From positions 1 through 39,710 of the forward strand of contig DAOSSA010000022.1 of the NCBI GenBank assembly GCA_035376985.1: a DNA stretch of 39,710 bases. The letters run 5' to 3'. This DNA is from Brevifilum sp029548365. GTDB taxonomy: Bacteria; Chloroflexota; Anaerolineae; Anaerolineales; Anaerolineaceae. The notes under the pieces were generated by a model, which was given only the letters and a program-made list of their open reading frames with translations, searched no databases and was not told the origin of the DNA. Positions 9,129 to 17,153 of the stretch are shown one piece after another. Within the stretch, counting starts at the first letter, position 1. Every line of letters starts with the position of its first letter. Made by a program: the position numbers and the translations under genes.

Positions 9129-9977
9129 CTAGACGATATCGGCGAAGGTCTTTTCCATCCGCCGAAAATAGAATAATCCGCTCACCAGCAAGATGATCAC
9201 CACCAATACCGAGATCCACATCGTCGCATCGGGCTGATCCCCTCCCAACAAAGCCCAGCGATAGCTCTGGATCACACCGACCATCGGGTTCAAGCCGTAC
9301 AGAACTCGCCAGATCCCCTCCGGGATGATATCAATGGGGTAAACAATCGGGGATGCATACATCCACACCTGCACGATGAAGGGCACCATATGTTGGACAT
9401 CACGATACTGCACGTTGATGGCTGAAAGCCACAATCCAACAGCCAGGGCTGTTAAAAGCGCAAACAGGATAATCACAGGCAACCACAACATATTCCACCC
9501 GGGCATGTAGCGATAATACGCCATCATCGCAATCAACACAATAAAAGAAACGCCAAAATCGACCAGGGCAGCCATCACAGCCGACAAGGGGATCGCCAAT
9601 CGGGGGAAGTAGATCTTGGTGATCAAGTTCGCATTGCCAACCAGGCTGATACTGGACCGCTGTAATGCGTTGGCAAATAATTGCCAGGGAAGCAAAGCTG
9701 AGATCGCAAACAATGGGTAGGGAAGATCCTGGGAAGGTGTTTTCAACAAAATGCCGAAAACCACTGTGAAGATCAGCACGGTCAGCACTGGCTGAAGGAC
9801 CGCCCAGGCAATCCCTAATACTGCCTGTTTATAGCGTACCTTGATATCCCGCCAGGTGAGGAAATAGACCAATTCACGGTAACGCCACAATTCCTTAAAG
9901 TCAATCGAAAGCCAACCCTTCGATGGTTTCAGATAGGTGACCGGGGTCTGATTCTTTTGCAGTTGAGTGTTTTCCAT
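9129..9977 (-). CDS. ABC-2 type polysaccharide export permease
   Basis: 282 residues with an N-terminal amphipathic segment, then DIKVRYKQAVLGIAWAVLQP, the hallmark of Wzm/TagG permeases, and about six hydrophobic helices. VQYRDVQHMVPFIVQVWMY near residue 195 is the conserved ABC2_membrane loop. It forms the transmembrane half of the exporter with the ATPase that follows, moving an undecaprenyl- or lipid-linked glycan across the cytoplasmic membrane. The ATG at 9977 is 12 bases after the GDP-fucose synthase stop; its ribosome binding site is weak. Confidence in the family is high; the exact glycan is unknown. Confidence 0.93.
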   Translation of the reverse strand: MENTQLQKNQTPVTYLKPSKGWLSIDFKELWRYRELVYFLTWRDIKVRYKQAVLGIAWAVLQPVLTVLIFTVVFGILLKTPSQDLPYPLFAISALLPWQLFANALQRSSISLVGNANLITKIYFPRLAIPLSAVMAALVDFGVSFIVLIAMMAYYRYMPGWNMLWLPVIILFALLTALAVGLWLSAINVQYRDVQHMVPFIVQVWMYASPIVYPIDIIPEGIWRVLYGLNPMVGVIQSYRWALLGGDQPDATMWISVLVVIILLVSGLFYFRRMEKTFADIV

Positions 9978-9989
9978 CAGTCTAATGAA

Positions 9990-10925
9990 TTACTTTCGAT
10001 GTTCACGATACCAGTCAATCGTCTGTTGCAAACCTTCTTCAAAATCTGTTTGTGCTTCAAACCCAAATTTTTCTCGAGCACGGCTGGTATCTAACGCTCG
10101 CCGTGGCTGCCCGTTGGGTTTGTTGGTATCCCACACCAAATCGCCCTCAAAACCGGTCATCCTGGTAATCTTCTCAACCAGGGCTTTGATGCTGATCTCA
10201 AACCCGGACCCAAGATTAACCGGCAGGGATTCATTATAACACTCCGCCGCCAGTGCAATCCCGCGTGCAGCATCTTTAACATAGATAAACTCTCGGGTCG
10301 GCGAGCCATCGCCCCAGACCACGATGTGATCTGAGCCGCTTTCCCGGGCTTCAATGCATTTGCGGATCAAAGCTGGGATCACATGTGAACTGCGCGGGTT
10401 AAAATTATCACCCGGTCCATACAGGTTGACCGGCAGTAAGAAAATGCTATTGAACCCGTATTGTTCGCGGTATGCCTGGGACTGAACCAGCAGCATTTTC
10501 TTCGCCAATCCATAAGGGGCATTGGTCTCCTCAGGGTAACCGTCCCATAAATCATCTTCCTTAAAGGGCACCGGGGTAAATTTTGGGTAAGCACACACCG
10601 TGCCAATGGCGACGAATTTTTCAACACCGTTTAAGTATGCCTGGTGCATCAATTGGACGCCCATCATCAGGTTGTCATAGAAGAACTCTGCAGGATGTTC
10701 CCGGTTGGCGCCGATGCCGCCCACATGCGCCGCCAGGTGAATGATCACATCTGGATTTGAATCCGCCAGCATACGATTGACAGCGGCCGGGTCAACGAGG
10801 TTATAATCCTCAATTTTGGGGATAAAAATATCCGTTGCACCGCGCGATCGTAACTCCGTGATCAAATGCGTCCCTAAGAAACCCGCCCCACCGGTTACAC
10901 AAATTCGCTTTTCAGACCAATTCAT
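9990..10925 (-). CDS. fcl: GDP-L-fucose synthase
   Basis: 311 residues. The TGGAGFLG dinucleotide loop is at 11-18, HLAAHVGGIGANREHPAEFF at 63-82 is diagnostic for the family, and the catalytic Tyr138-x3-Lys142 lies in NAPYGLAKK. The enzyme epimerises and reduces GDP-4-keto-6-deoxymannose to GDP-L-fucose with NADPH. The start at 10,925 has GGAG six bases upstream; a longer frame from 10,964 is possible but has no such site. The usual SSCIYPK segment reads GTVCAYPK here. The gene for the preceding step (gmd) is about 14.5 kb away on the other strand, so the pathway is split between two transcription units. Confidence 0.93.
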   Translation of the reverse strand: MNWSEKRICVTGGAGFLGTHLITELRSRGATDIFIPKIEDYNLVDPAAVNRMLADSNPDVIIHLAAHVGGIGANREHPAEFFYDNLMMGVQLMHQAYLNGVEKFVAIGTVCAYPKFTPVPFKEDDLWDGYPEETNAPYGLAKKMLLVQSQAYREQYGFNSIFLLPVNLYGPGDNFNPRSSHVIPALIRKCIEARESGSDHIVVWGDGSPTREFIYVKDAARGIALAAECYNESLPVNLGSGFEISIKALVEKITRMTGFEGDLVWDTNKPNGQPRRALDTSRAREKFGFEAQTDFEEGLQQTIDWYREHRK

Positions 10926-10971
10926 AAAATTCTCCATACCTTCTATGCCAATTTCATTGTTCAAGCGCTCT

Positions 10972-11442
10972 TCATTCTATCCTGATATCCAGGCCGTCGA
11001 CCACAAGTTTTGGGGCATCAGGATCATCCGTTATTTTAACATGATATTCCAGGCAGGTCAGCCAGCAGACGTCACGAACATCACCTTCTCCATTCAGACG
11101 CACTGTGGTGACACCGGCGTCAGTGATCGCCTTCAACACATCCTTGACCTGCTGGCGCACCTGCCGGTAGACGTCAAAGGACTGCTTGATATACGCATGG
11201 GTCAACGTCCTGTGCAAAGTGCAACCTTTTGGGGTGAGTGTATAACGTAATTTGCGGCGGTGCGTGCGTTCAACCTGAATAAAGTCATTTTTAACCAGCT
11301 GCTGCAGGCGCCTGTTGACCGTGCCAATCGCAATGCTCAAATCCTGTGCTAAGGCCGACTGCGAGATATCGGGGTCAGCGTTAACCCGCTCTAACAAAGC
11401 CAGGTCACAAATATCGTTGCGATTATTATCTAACTTGATCAT
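10972..11442 (-). CDS. Winged helix-turn-helix regulator heading the glycan operon
   Basis: 156 residues. Residues about 12-80 form a MarR/HTH_24-like winged helix (ISQSALAQDLSIAIGTVNRRLQQLV, split here as ISQSALAQDL and IAIGTVNRRLQQL), then a basic wing RTHRRKLRYTLTPKG. Residues about 85-156 form a second domain with a coiled segment and a beta-rich end holding two Cys (CWLTC). It resembles the EPS-associated MarR-like regulators found at the head of exopolysaccharide clusters. It is the first gene after a strong promoter and 46 bases before fcl, so it probably controls the operon, perhaps including itself. No other in-frame start is available. Ligand and DNA target are unknown. Confidence 0.82.
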   Translation of the reverse strand: MIKLDNNRNDICDLALLERVNADPDISQSALAQDLSIAIGTVNRRLQQLVKNDFIQVERTHRRKLRYTLTPKGCTLHRTLTHAYIKQSFDVYRQVRQQVKDVLKAITDAGVTTVRLNGEGDVRDVCWLTCLEYHVKITDDPDAPKLVVDGLDIRIE

Positions 11443-11456
11443 ATTTCAACTCATGA

Positions 11457-11484
11457 ATTATAATCCCCCTGTCTCATCCGTCAA
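11457..11484 (-). promoter_or_regulatory. Sigma70-like promoter of the glycan operon
   Basis: On the minus strand TTGACG (11,484-11,479) and TATAAT (11,462-11,457) are separated by 16 bases, one mismatch from consensus in the -35 box and none in the -10 box. The expected start of transcription is near 11,450, only about eight bases before the regulator's ATG, so the mRNA would have a very short leader and no evident ribosome binding site. The -35 box overlaps a CCGTCAA half-site that recurs in the palindrome at 11,699-11,714. Confidence 0.75.
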
Positions 11485-11902
11485 GATAGCCTTTTGATAG
11501 TGGTCTTTTAGACAGAAATTGACCTGAATTGCGATTGGGTGATTATTAAACACAACCATAAGCAGCGAGTTTAATCCTGTAAATATTAAATAAGTGAAAA
11601 CTCGAGAGCAACCATTCTTAGGAGATTCGATTTACGAGTGGGTCGTAACTGAAAGCCATTTTTGTCAGTTTCTCATGCAATTGATAAAGGGCACCCGATT
11701 GACGGTTCCGTCAACTTCTTTACACCACTTTATCAGATATGATCAAGGTCAGGTAGTGAAAAACAGATGATGCGAACCATAATCCTATGGAATTCGACCA
11801 CGATTCCGAAACAAACCGCCCACTTTTTTATGGATTCTGAAATCGAATAACAAGGCGGGTCGGTTCCACCGGAATGAGCAAAACTCGATTGCACGAACTT
11901 AA
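11485..11902. other. Long intergenic region with inverted repeats, no gene
   Basis: No open frame of useful length is seen on either strand. The stretch holds the perfect palindrome at 11,699-11,714, an AACTGA...TCAGTT inverted repeat (11,647-11,670) and a CCGCC...GGCGG pair close to the end of the downstream-facing GT-C gene. The last may act as a transcription stop for the gene ending at 11,903, but I see no convincing U-tract. The length suggests regulatory space ahead of the glycan operon. Confidence 0.5.
11699..11714. promoter_or_regulatory. Palindromic putative operator
   Basis: TTGACGGTTCCGTCAA is a perfect inverted repeat of 7-base arms around TT. Its right arm CCGTCAA occurs again at 11,478-11,484 over the -35 box of the promoter. 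A dimeric winged-helix protein would bind such a site. That the neighbouring regulator binds it is inference. Confidence 0.45.
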
Positions 11903-13468
11903 TCAATCCTTATTCTTGTCAACAAAAGATGGTTTAATGCGTTTGGAATCACAAATCATTCCACCAACAATAATCAAAAGACTAAGAAATATGATTGTTC
12001 CGACCATAAACCAGAAATTAATGGTCGGAATGGCCTTGTAGTATCGTCCTATATACCATGAGGAAAAGAAGCCAAGGAAGATCACCTCAATTAACAAGCC
12101 GCGCTGCAGCCATCTATCCTTTGTTTCTTGTGCAAAATGGACTGCCCAGGCGCCCAAAGCCGCCATCAAAGGTAGGAAAATGGTCCGGTAGCGAGGATTA
12201 TCCCACTGGTTACCGCCAGCACGGGCTGAGGCGATTAAAATCCATGCCCAAACCACAATCGCCATCAGGCGAATCAGCCGTCGTCTTTGTGATGGCTCCA
12301 ACCGCCAACCGCGCGCCGAGGCGTACCCTAGGAGGGGCAACATTGCATACCATCCCATCGAACGAAATATTGCCAACCCCCGCCAGATCCAGGGTGCTGG
12401 CGCAGCAATCGCTGCAGGTAAAACCGGCTGGAACACCCCGTAAACCAGGATAAAGGGGAAAACCATCCATTCTGGCAATTTCTCAAGTTGAGCCTGGATC
12501 ATTCCCGACCGTAAGACCGTCACATAAACGTCCCAACTGAGAAAATCTTTCACCCATTCGATGAGGTTCAAGGATACAGCCAGTACACCAACCCCCACAA
12601 CAGCCCAAACCGCTCCTCTGACCCATTTCTTTTCCACATCGGGTGATTTAATCACCCACGCCCACAACAGCACAACCCCGATGATCGGAACCGCAACCCT
12701 GAAGGAAAGCAAGAACAAGCTAACAGCACTCAATGAAAAAACAATAACAGCTGTCTTCAGGTTCGATCGCTTTGCCCAATGCGTTCCTGACCACAACATC
12801 GCCGAAAACATCAGGATGATAAAAGGTTCCCGCATTTGCGATGCAGCTAACAAGATGCCCTCTGGGTACAGAACCATAATCCAGCCTGCCCAAATCGCGG
12901 CCCGGGGATTGATTTTACGCTTTAAACCCGAAATCAAAAACAGAACACTCAAGGCCATAGCGCCAGCTGCCAGGAGCACAATCAAAATCGGCCGGTGTTC
13001 ATCCGGGCTGATATAACGGTAAACAAAACCACTTAATGCCAGCAGTCCGCCATATTGATCGACCTCGTATTCATCACTGAATGCCCCGAGTAAAGGCTGA
13101 TCGGAACGAGCCAACGCCCATGCATGGCCATCACGGCGGTAAGCGTCTTCAAAGACATAGCCTGCCTGCTGGACATCTTCTTCATAGCCAAAGCGTGGTA
13201 AGCCCCAGGCCAGAAAAACACCGAATGCGACCCGTAAGAAAAAAGCTAAAAACATCATCCAGGCCAGCATCTTTCCAGCGCCGGCTTTCTTCCAGGTAAA
13301 AAACAGGGCAATAATGACCGCAAAAAGCACACCTGCGATTGACATTAATCCTAGCCAGAAATTACCCCGAGGCAAAATCGCCTGGATCAGAGCGCCCAAA
13401 CCCAGGCTGGCGGAAAGAATGACTCCCAGTTGAACAATTATTTGATATTTTTCTTTTCGCTCAAACAT
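11903..13468 (-). CDS. GT-C fold membrane glycosyltransferase-like protein
   Basis: 521 residues with about 11-12 hydrophobic helices. An acidic loop after the second or third helix (FGYEEDVQQAGYVFEDAYRR) is in the place where GT-C enzymes such as ArnT/PMT carry the catalytic Asp/Glu, and a DNPRYRTIFLPLMAALG segment late in the protein is typical of GT39/83-like families. These enzymes use lipid-linked sugars on the outer face of the membrane. The start at 13,468 is preferred: it overlaps the upstream stop as ATGTTTGA and has AGGA just upstream, giving translational coupling. The longer frame to 13,591 would add 41 residues without membrane or family character. Confidence 0.72.
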   Translation of the reverse strand: MFERKEKYQIIVQLGVILSASLGLGALIQAILPRGNFWLGLMSIAGVLFAVIIALFFTWKKAGAGKMLAWMMFLAFFLRVAFGVFLAWGLPRFGYEEDVQQAGYVFEDAYRRDGHAWALARSDQPLLGAFSDEYEVDQYGGLLALSGFVYRYISPDEHRPILIVLLAAGAMALSVLFLISGLKRKINPRAAIWAGWIMVLYPEGILLAASQMREPFIILMFSAMLWSGTHWAKRSNLKTAVIVFSLSAVSLFLLSFRVAVPIIGVVLLWAWVIKSPDVEKKWVRGAVWAVVGVGVLAVSLNLIEWVKDFLSWDVYVTVLRSGMIQAQLEKLPEWMVFPFILVYGVFQPVLPAAIAAPAPWIWRGLAIFRSMGWYAMLPLLGYASARGWRLEPSQRRRLIRLMAIVVWAWILIASARAGGNQWDNPRYRTIFLPLMAALGAWAVHFAQETKDRWLQRGLLIEVIFLGFFSSWYIGRYYKAIPTINFWFMVGTIIFLSLLIIVGGMICDSKRIKPSFVDKNKD

Positions 13469-14813
13469 CGGCTTCCTGCGCTTTTCTTCGTTTGGACAGC
13501 CACCATACCAACCACGAGCGATAAACCGCCCACAATACAAGATAAACCACTGCCGTCTGCAAGGGCACCAAAAAGCGTGGGTTATCACCATGATCTATCA
13601 AAGAAGAGGCCACGGACGACGCCCAGACAGACCCCGCCAGCAGCACATGAAAGGTTGTGATTCCCCAATCCTCACGCAGACGTTTTGAGACCAGCACGGC
13701 CAGGCTGGCCAGAACAAAAAATAAATTCCCCACAAAAAGCAGCACGCGACCGCCCAGGATTAAAACGGACAACACAGAAGCTAACACCACGCTGGAAATG
13801 CCATTCGCCTTCCAGTAAACTGGCGCGCGCCAGAACATCCACCAGCCCTTCAATGCTCGCGAAAGATACTCGCCGGGGTGGGACAGGATCAAATCAATCG
13901 AGATGCTCTGCAATGTGCGCGAAAGATCATGAAAATTCAGCCCGCTGGCAGCCTGCATGGCTGGGATCGCACCCCAGATGGTATTGCCCTGGGAGCCAGT
14001 TTCGGCTATTCGGGCGTCGCGGTAGTCCAAGTAGACCTCGCGTAATTCCGCATATTCATCGGGTACCGCTTCAAAATAATAGCCGGTGTGCTGTACCAGG
14101 TGGTACCCTGTCATGGTCGTCAGGCCAAATACATCATATTTGTTCTGCATCCAGCACATCCAGCCGCCAACCAGTAAAAAAGCCGGCAAAAGCACTGCCG
14201 CCAGCGCTTTCCACTGAATCTGTAGTTTTTTCTCATGAAGTGAAATGGCTAAACACAGCGCCAGCCAGATCGGCATGAAGATGAACAGCGGGCGGGTCAA
14301 CGCCGACAGGGAAGCCATCAACCCAATCCCCAAACCCAGCCACCAGGAACGGTATTGGCGCGCATCAAACCAGACAAAGGCGCCTAAAAAAGCCATTGTC
14401 AGCCAAAAGGTGGAAAGAGTCTCAGTAATCAGGTTAGCCTCAAAGAACAGTTGTCCCGGGTTCAAGGTATGCGCCAGGGCCGCCAGCCCGCCAAATACGG
14501 GCTTTCCGCTGGAATGATAGCCGATATAAAACCAGGCCAGGGTAATTCCCATTCCCATGACGAGTTGAGAGGCATACACCGCCCGATCCGCACCCAGCAG
14601 CGCCATCCAAACCGGGTAACCCGGCGTGCGCGTGCCATCATAAACCTCAAACCCGCCCAACACTGCCTCGGCAGACCGGCGATAACTGGCCGTATCGTTG
14701 TAGGAAGCCGACGGGTAACTGGCGAACATCCACACCCTGAGACCAAAGGCGACAAGCAAAACAATTGCCAGCCAGGTGAAAAGATTTTTCTTTGACGGAT
14801 TAATCACATTCAC
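13461..14813 (-). CDS. GT-C fold membrane glycosyltransferase-like protein
   Basis: 450 residues, about 10-11 hydrophobic helices. The first periplasm-side loop has YPSASYNDTASYRRSAEAVL, with Asp40 in the position of the catalytic acid of GT39/GT83-type transferases, and TRTPGYPVWMALLG follows. Near the C-terminus HGDNPRFLVPLQTAVVYLV parallels the DNPRY segment of the next gene, so the two are likely related, although they are not close copies. They overlap by eight bases. The pair probably adds sugars from polyprenyl-phosphate donors to a lipid or protein outside the cell. Donor and acceptor are unknown. Confidence 0.75.
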   Translation of the reverse strand: MNVINPSKKNLFTWLAIVLLVAFGLRVWMFASYPSASYNDTASYRRSAEAVLGGFEVYDGTRTPGYPVWMALLGADRAVYASQLVMGMGITLAWFYIGYHSSGKPVFGGLAALAHTLNPGQLFFEANLITETLSTFWLTMAFLGAFVWFDARQYRSWWLGLGIGLMASLSALTRPLFIFMPIWLALCLAISLHEKKLQIQWKALAAVLLPAFLLVGGWMCWMQNKYDVFGLTTMTGYHLVQHTGYYFEAVPDEYAELREVYLDYRDARIAETGSQGNTIWGAIPAMQAASGLNFHDLSRTLQSISIDLILSHPGEYLSRALKGWWMFWRAPVYWKANGISSVVLASVLSVLILGGRVLLFVGNLFFVLASLAVLVSKRLREDWGITTFHVLLAGSVWASSVASSLIDHGDNPRFLVPLQTAVVYLVLWAVYRSWLVWWLSKRRKAQEADV

Positions 14814-14833
14814 AATTTCACCACGAATCTGGA

Positions 14834-15958
14834 TTAAAGCAATCCCTTCAAAGCCCGTTCAGCCCGGGCTTTCCAGGTGTAGGTCTCAATAGCAGCCCTG
14901 CCAGCATCGCCCAAAGCACGGCAAACACAGGGATCGCCCTGAAGCTTTGAGAGCGCCTCGCTCCAGGCTTGCAGGTCTTCAGGCGGGCAAAACACCGCCA
15001 TTGTCTCATCCAGCACCTCGTGGATCACCGGCAGGTCACTGCTGATGATAGCCCGACCTGCGGCCATATACTCAAACATTTTCATCGGGCTGGCAATCCT
15101 GGCGGTATCTCCACCGCTGCTTCCAGCAATTTGCCGACCGTAGGGCATCAGGAGCACATCAGCCGCGGCCTGGTATTGTGGAAGGACCTGGTTATTCACA
15201 AATCCGGTCAGAGTAACGTTGGTGATTCCTGTGGATTGAACCCTGTGTTTCCAGTATTCAACAACGTCCGCTTCACCACCAACCCACAGAAAATGCACCT
15301 GTGGCATGGTCTGTGCCAACTTGAACAACAATTCCATCCCGCGCCCGGCATAAAAATGCCCGGCATACCCGGCTGTGAACTTCTCGGGTAAGCCCAGTGA
15401 CTGGCGCGCTTGCGAGGGTCCAGGCAAACCCTGGTACCGCTCCAAATCAACACCCATAGGCGCGACCTGGAGATTCACTGCAGAAGGGCTGAAGCTAAAG
15501 TCATCCATCAACACCCGGCTGAGCGCGTGGGTAATTGGCAGCAATCGTCGACGCGTTTTTGATCCGCAAAAACGCCGGAATAACCACGGTCCAATCCTGC
15601 CTTTTACACGGTCATGCATCTCAAGAATTGTGGGAATGTTGAACCACAGCGCCAACACAGCCGTTTGCAGCATCCAGGTGTATACCACATCTGCCCCCAT
15701 TTTCCGAGCCCTGTGCACGGCTTTGATGGCAAAATCATAACGTTTCCAAACCCGGTTTTCAGAGATCCAGAGAATATCCACGGGTTGCTGCAAGCCATAA
15801 TGCACCTGAAGATCCTCCGCAGGTGCAGATCTTTCACCCGGCACGAGTAAGGTCACCTGATGGCCCAATGCAGCTAAAGCCTGGGTTGTCTTGACAACCT
15901 GGATGCTGTTAGCTGTATTGGATGGAATAGTAGAAGCGCTGATACTGACGATCTTCAT
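14834..15958 (-). CDS. Glycosyltransferase family 4
   Basis: 374 residues with the GT-B fold. The N-terminus MKIVSISASTIPSNTANSIQ, with the ANSIQVVKTTQAL helix and VTLLVPGE, is typical of one GT4 branch. The linker has VAPMGVDLERYQG; the donor domain has AGYAGHFYAGRGMELL, FLWVGGEADV and SPMKMFEYMAAGRAIISSD. The first Glu of the E-x7-E pair is not obvious. Two adjacent ATG codons are possible (15,961 and 15,958); the second has GGA six bases upstream. It is divergent from the acyltransferase and phosphatidyltransferase genes, which hints at glycolipid synthesis, though PimA-specific motifs are not evident. Confidence 0.87.
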   Translation of the reverse strand: MKIVSISASTIPSNTANSIQVVKTTQALAALGHQVTLLVPGERSAPAEDLQVHYGLQQPVDILWISENRVWKRYDFAIKAVHRARKMGADVVYTWMLQTAVLALWFNIPTILEMHDRVKGRIGPWLFRRFCGSKTRRRLLPITHALSRVLMDDFSFSPSAVNLQVAPMGVDLERYQGLPGPSQARQSLGLPEKFTAGYAGHFYAGRGMELLFKLAQTMPQVHFLWVGGEADVVEYWKHRVQSTGITNVTLTGFVNNQVLPQYQAAADVLLMPYGRQIAGSSGGDTARIASPMKMFEYMAAGRAIISSDLPVIHEVLDETMAVFCPPEDLQAWSEALSKLQGDPCVCRALGDAGRAAIETYTWKARAERALKGLL

Positions 15959-16235
15959 CATTGTTCCGCCGTTAAGCCGTCTCTCAAAGCAAATTGGGTT
16001 TGCCCAGGCGAAAGCGATAAGACAGCTGACGAATGCAAATATACCACAGGAACGCGTTTTTAATCGCCTGCACTGGGGCAAAACAAAGCTCTTCAATGGT
16101 GAAATCAGTCGATCATAGCGAATTAATTGTAATTTTAATAGCTCAAACTCGGTTTAATAAAATGAAGTAAAATACTTAAAATAATGATTGCTAATAAAAA
16201 GAAGAAGTAATTTCTATCACGGCTCCCTTGAAAAG

Positions 16236-17138
16236 ATGAAATACAGTGAGTTTAAACGCCTGCCTTTTTTATTTCAGATCCTGGTCTTGCTGGGGCTGAT
16301 TCTGCCTCGTAAAGTAGGCTTATTAATCGCCAGCCTGATTGGAACGATTATCGGCAGCCTGAAGTTACTTAATCCGATCAAAGCTATTCGAGCCAATCAA
16401 TGGGTGATCCACAACCAGCAGTTGACCAGGAAAGACCTGAATCGGTATCCGCGGGTGGTTTTTCGGTCAATTGCAAAATGTTTTTTCGATTATTTCCATT
16501 TTCTCTCCCGGCCAGAAAAATTGAGCGAAATCGTGCGCTTCAGTCCTGAAGCAGAGGCAACCATCAAACGCATCGCAAATCATGAACCTTGCATGATTGT
16601 CTGCCCCCATATCAGCAACTTCGACCTGATGGGCTATACACTGGCCATTCACAATGTAAAACTTCAGGTGCTATCCTACCCGAATCCTGTAACCACCTAT
16701 CGCTGGCAAAATGAACTGCGTCAGCGGGAAGGGATCATCGTCACGCCAATGAGCCTGAGCGCCTTCCGGCAAGCCCGACAGCGCTTGCGAGATGGGGGTA
16801 GCGTGCTGACCGGTCTTGACCGCCCTCTTGAAAAGCCTTTTCAAGAAAAATATCAGCCCAGTTTCTTTGGATATAATACATCTCTCCCTGTTGCATATGT
16901 TCGCATGGCCCTGGAAGCCAGGGTGCCGATTTATGTGTTTGCTGCCGCTTACCAGCCAGATGGAAAATATTACCTGGAAGGCTCAGCGCCTATCTGGATG
17001 GAACCGCACGATGACCTTGAAACAGAAATGCTGTCCAATGTTCACAAAGTCCTTAATGTCGCAGAAGAACTGATCAAAAAGTACCCCCAGCAGTGGGCGA
17101 TGTTCTATCCAGTTTGGCCGCAATTTCTAGGCGTTTAA
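16236..17138 (+). CDS. LpxL/PatA-type lysophospholipid or glycolipid acyltransferase
   Basis: 300 residues. The acyltransferase motif H-x4-D is His125-Asp130 in CPHISNFDLMGY, and LTGLDRPLEKP and AYVRMALEARVPIYVFAAAY are the later family blocks. An N-terminal hydrophobic helix (about 10-45) anchors it to the inner face of the membrane. The family includes LpxL/HtrB lauroyl transferases of lipid A and the PatA enzymes that acylate phosphatidylinositol mannosides. With no lipid A genes in view and a CDP-alcohol phosphatidyltransferase 15 bases downstream, a PatA-like role is the better guess. A TTG at 16,188 would extend it by 16 residues; the ATG at 16,236 fits the family start better but its ribosome site is weak. 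Confidence 0.85.
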   Translation: MKYSEFKRLPFLFQILVLLGLILPRKVGLLIASLIGTIIGSLKLLNPIKAIRANQWVIHNQQLTRKDLNRYPRVVFRSIAKCFFDYFHFLSRPEKLSEIVRFSPEAEATIKRIANHEPCMIVCPHISNFDLMGYTLAIHNVKLQVLSYPNPVTTYRWQNELRQREGIIVTPMSLSAFRQARQRLRDGGSVLTGLDRPLEKPFQEKYQPSFFGYNTSLPVAYVRMALEARVPIYVFAAAYQPDGKYYLEGSAPIWMEPHDDLETEMLSNVHKVLNVAEELIKKYPQQWAMFYPVWPQFLGV

Positions 17139-17153
17139 GCAGAAAGGGAAACA

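Noticed and set aside
12058..13299. Plus-strand frames over the GT-C gene
   Set aside because: Basic, motif-free antisense frames opposite hydrophobic helices; expected by chance.
16097..16235. Divergent promoter pair between the GT4 and acyltransferase genes
   Set aside because: AT-rich with a TATGAT on the minus strand, but no properly spaced -35 box on either strand, so not listed as a feature.
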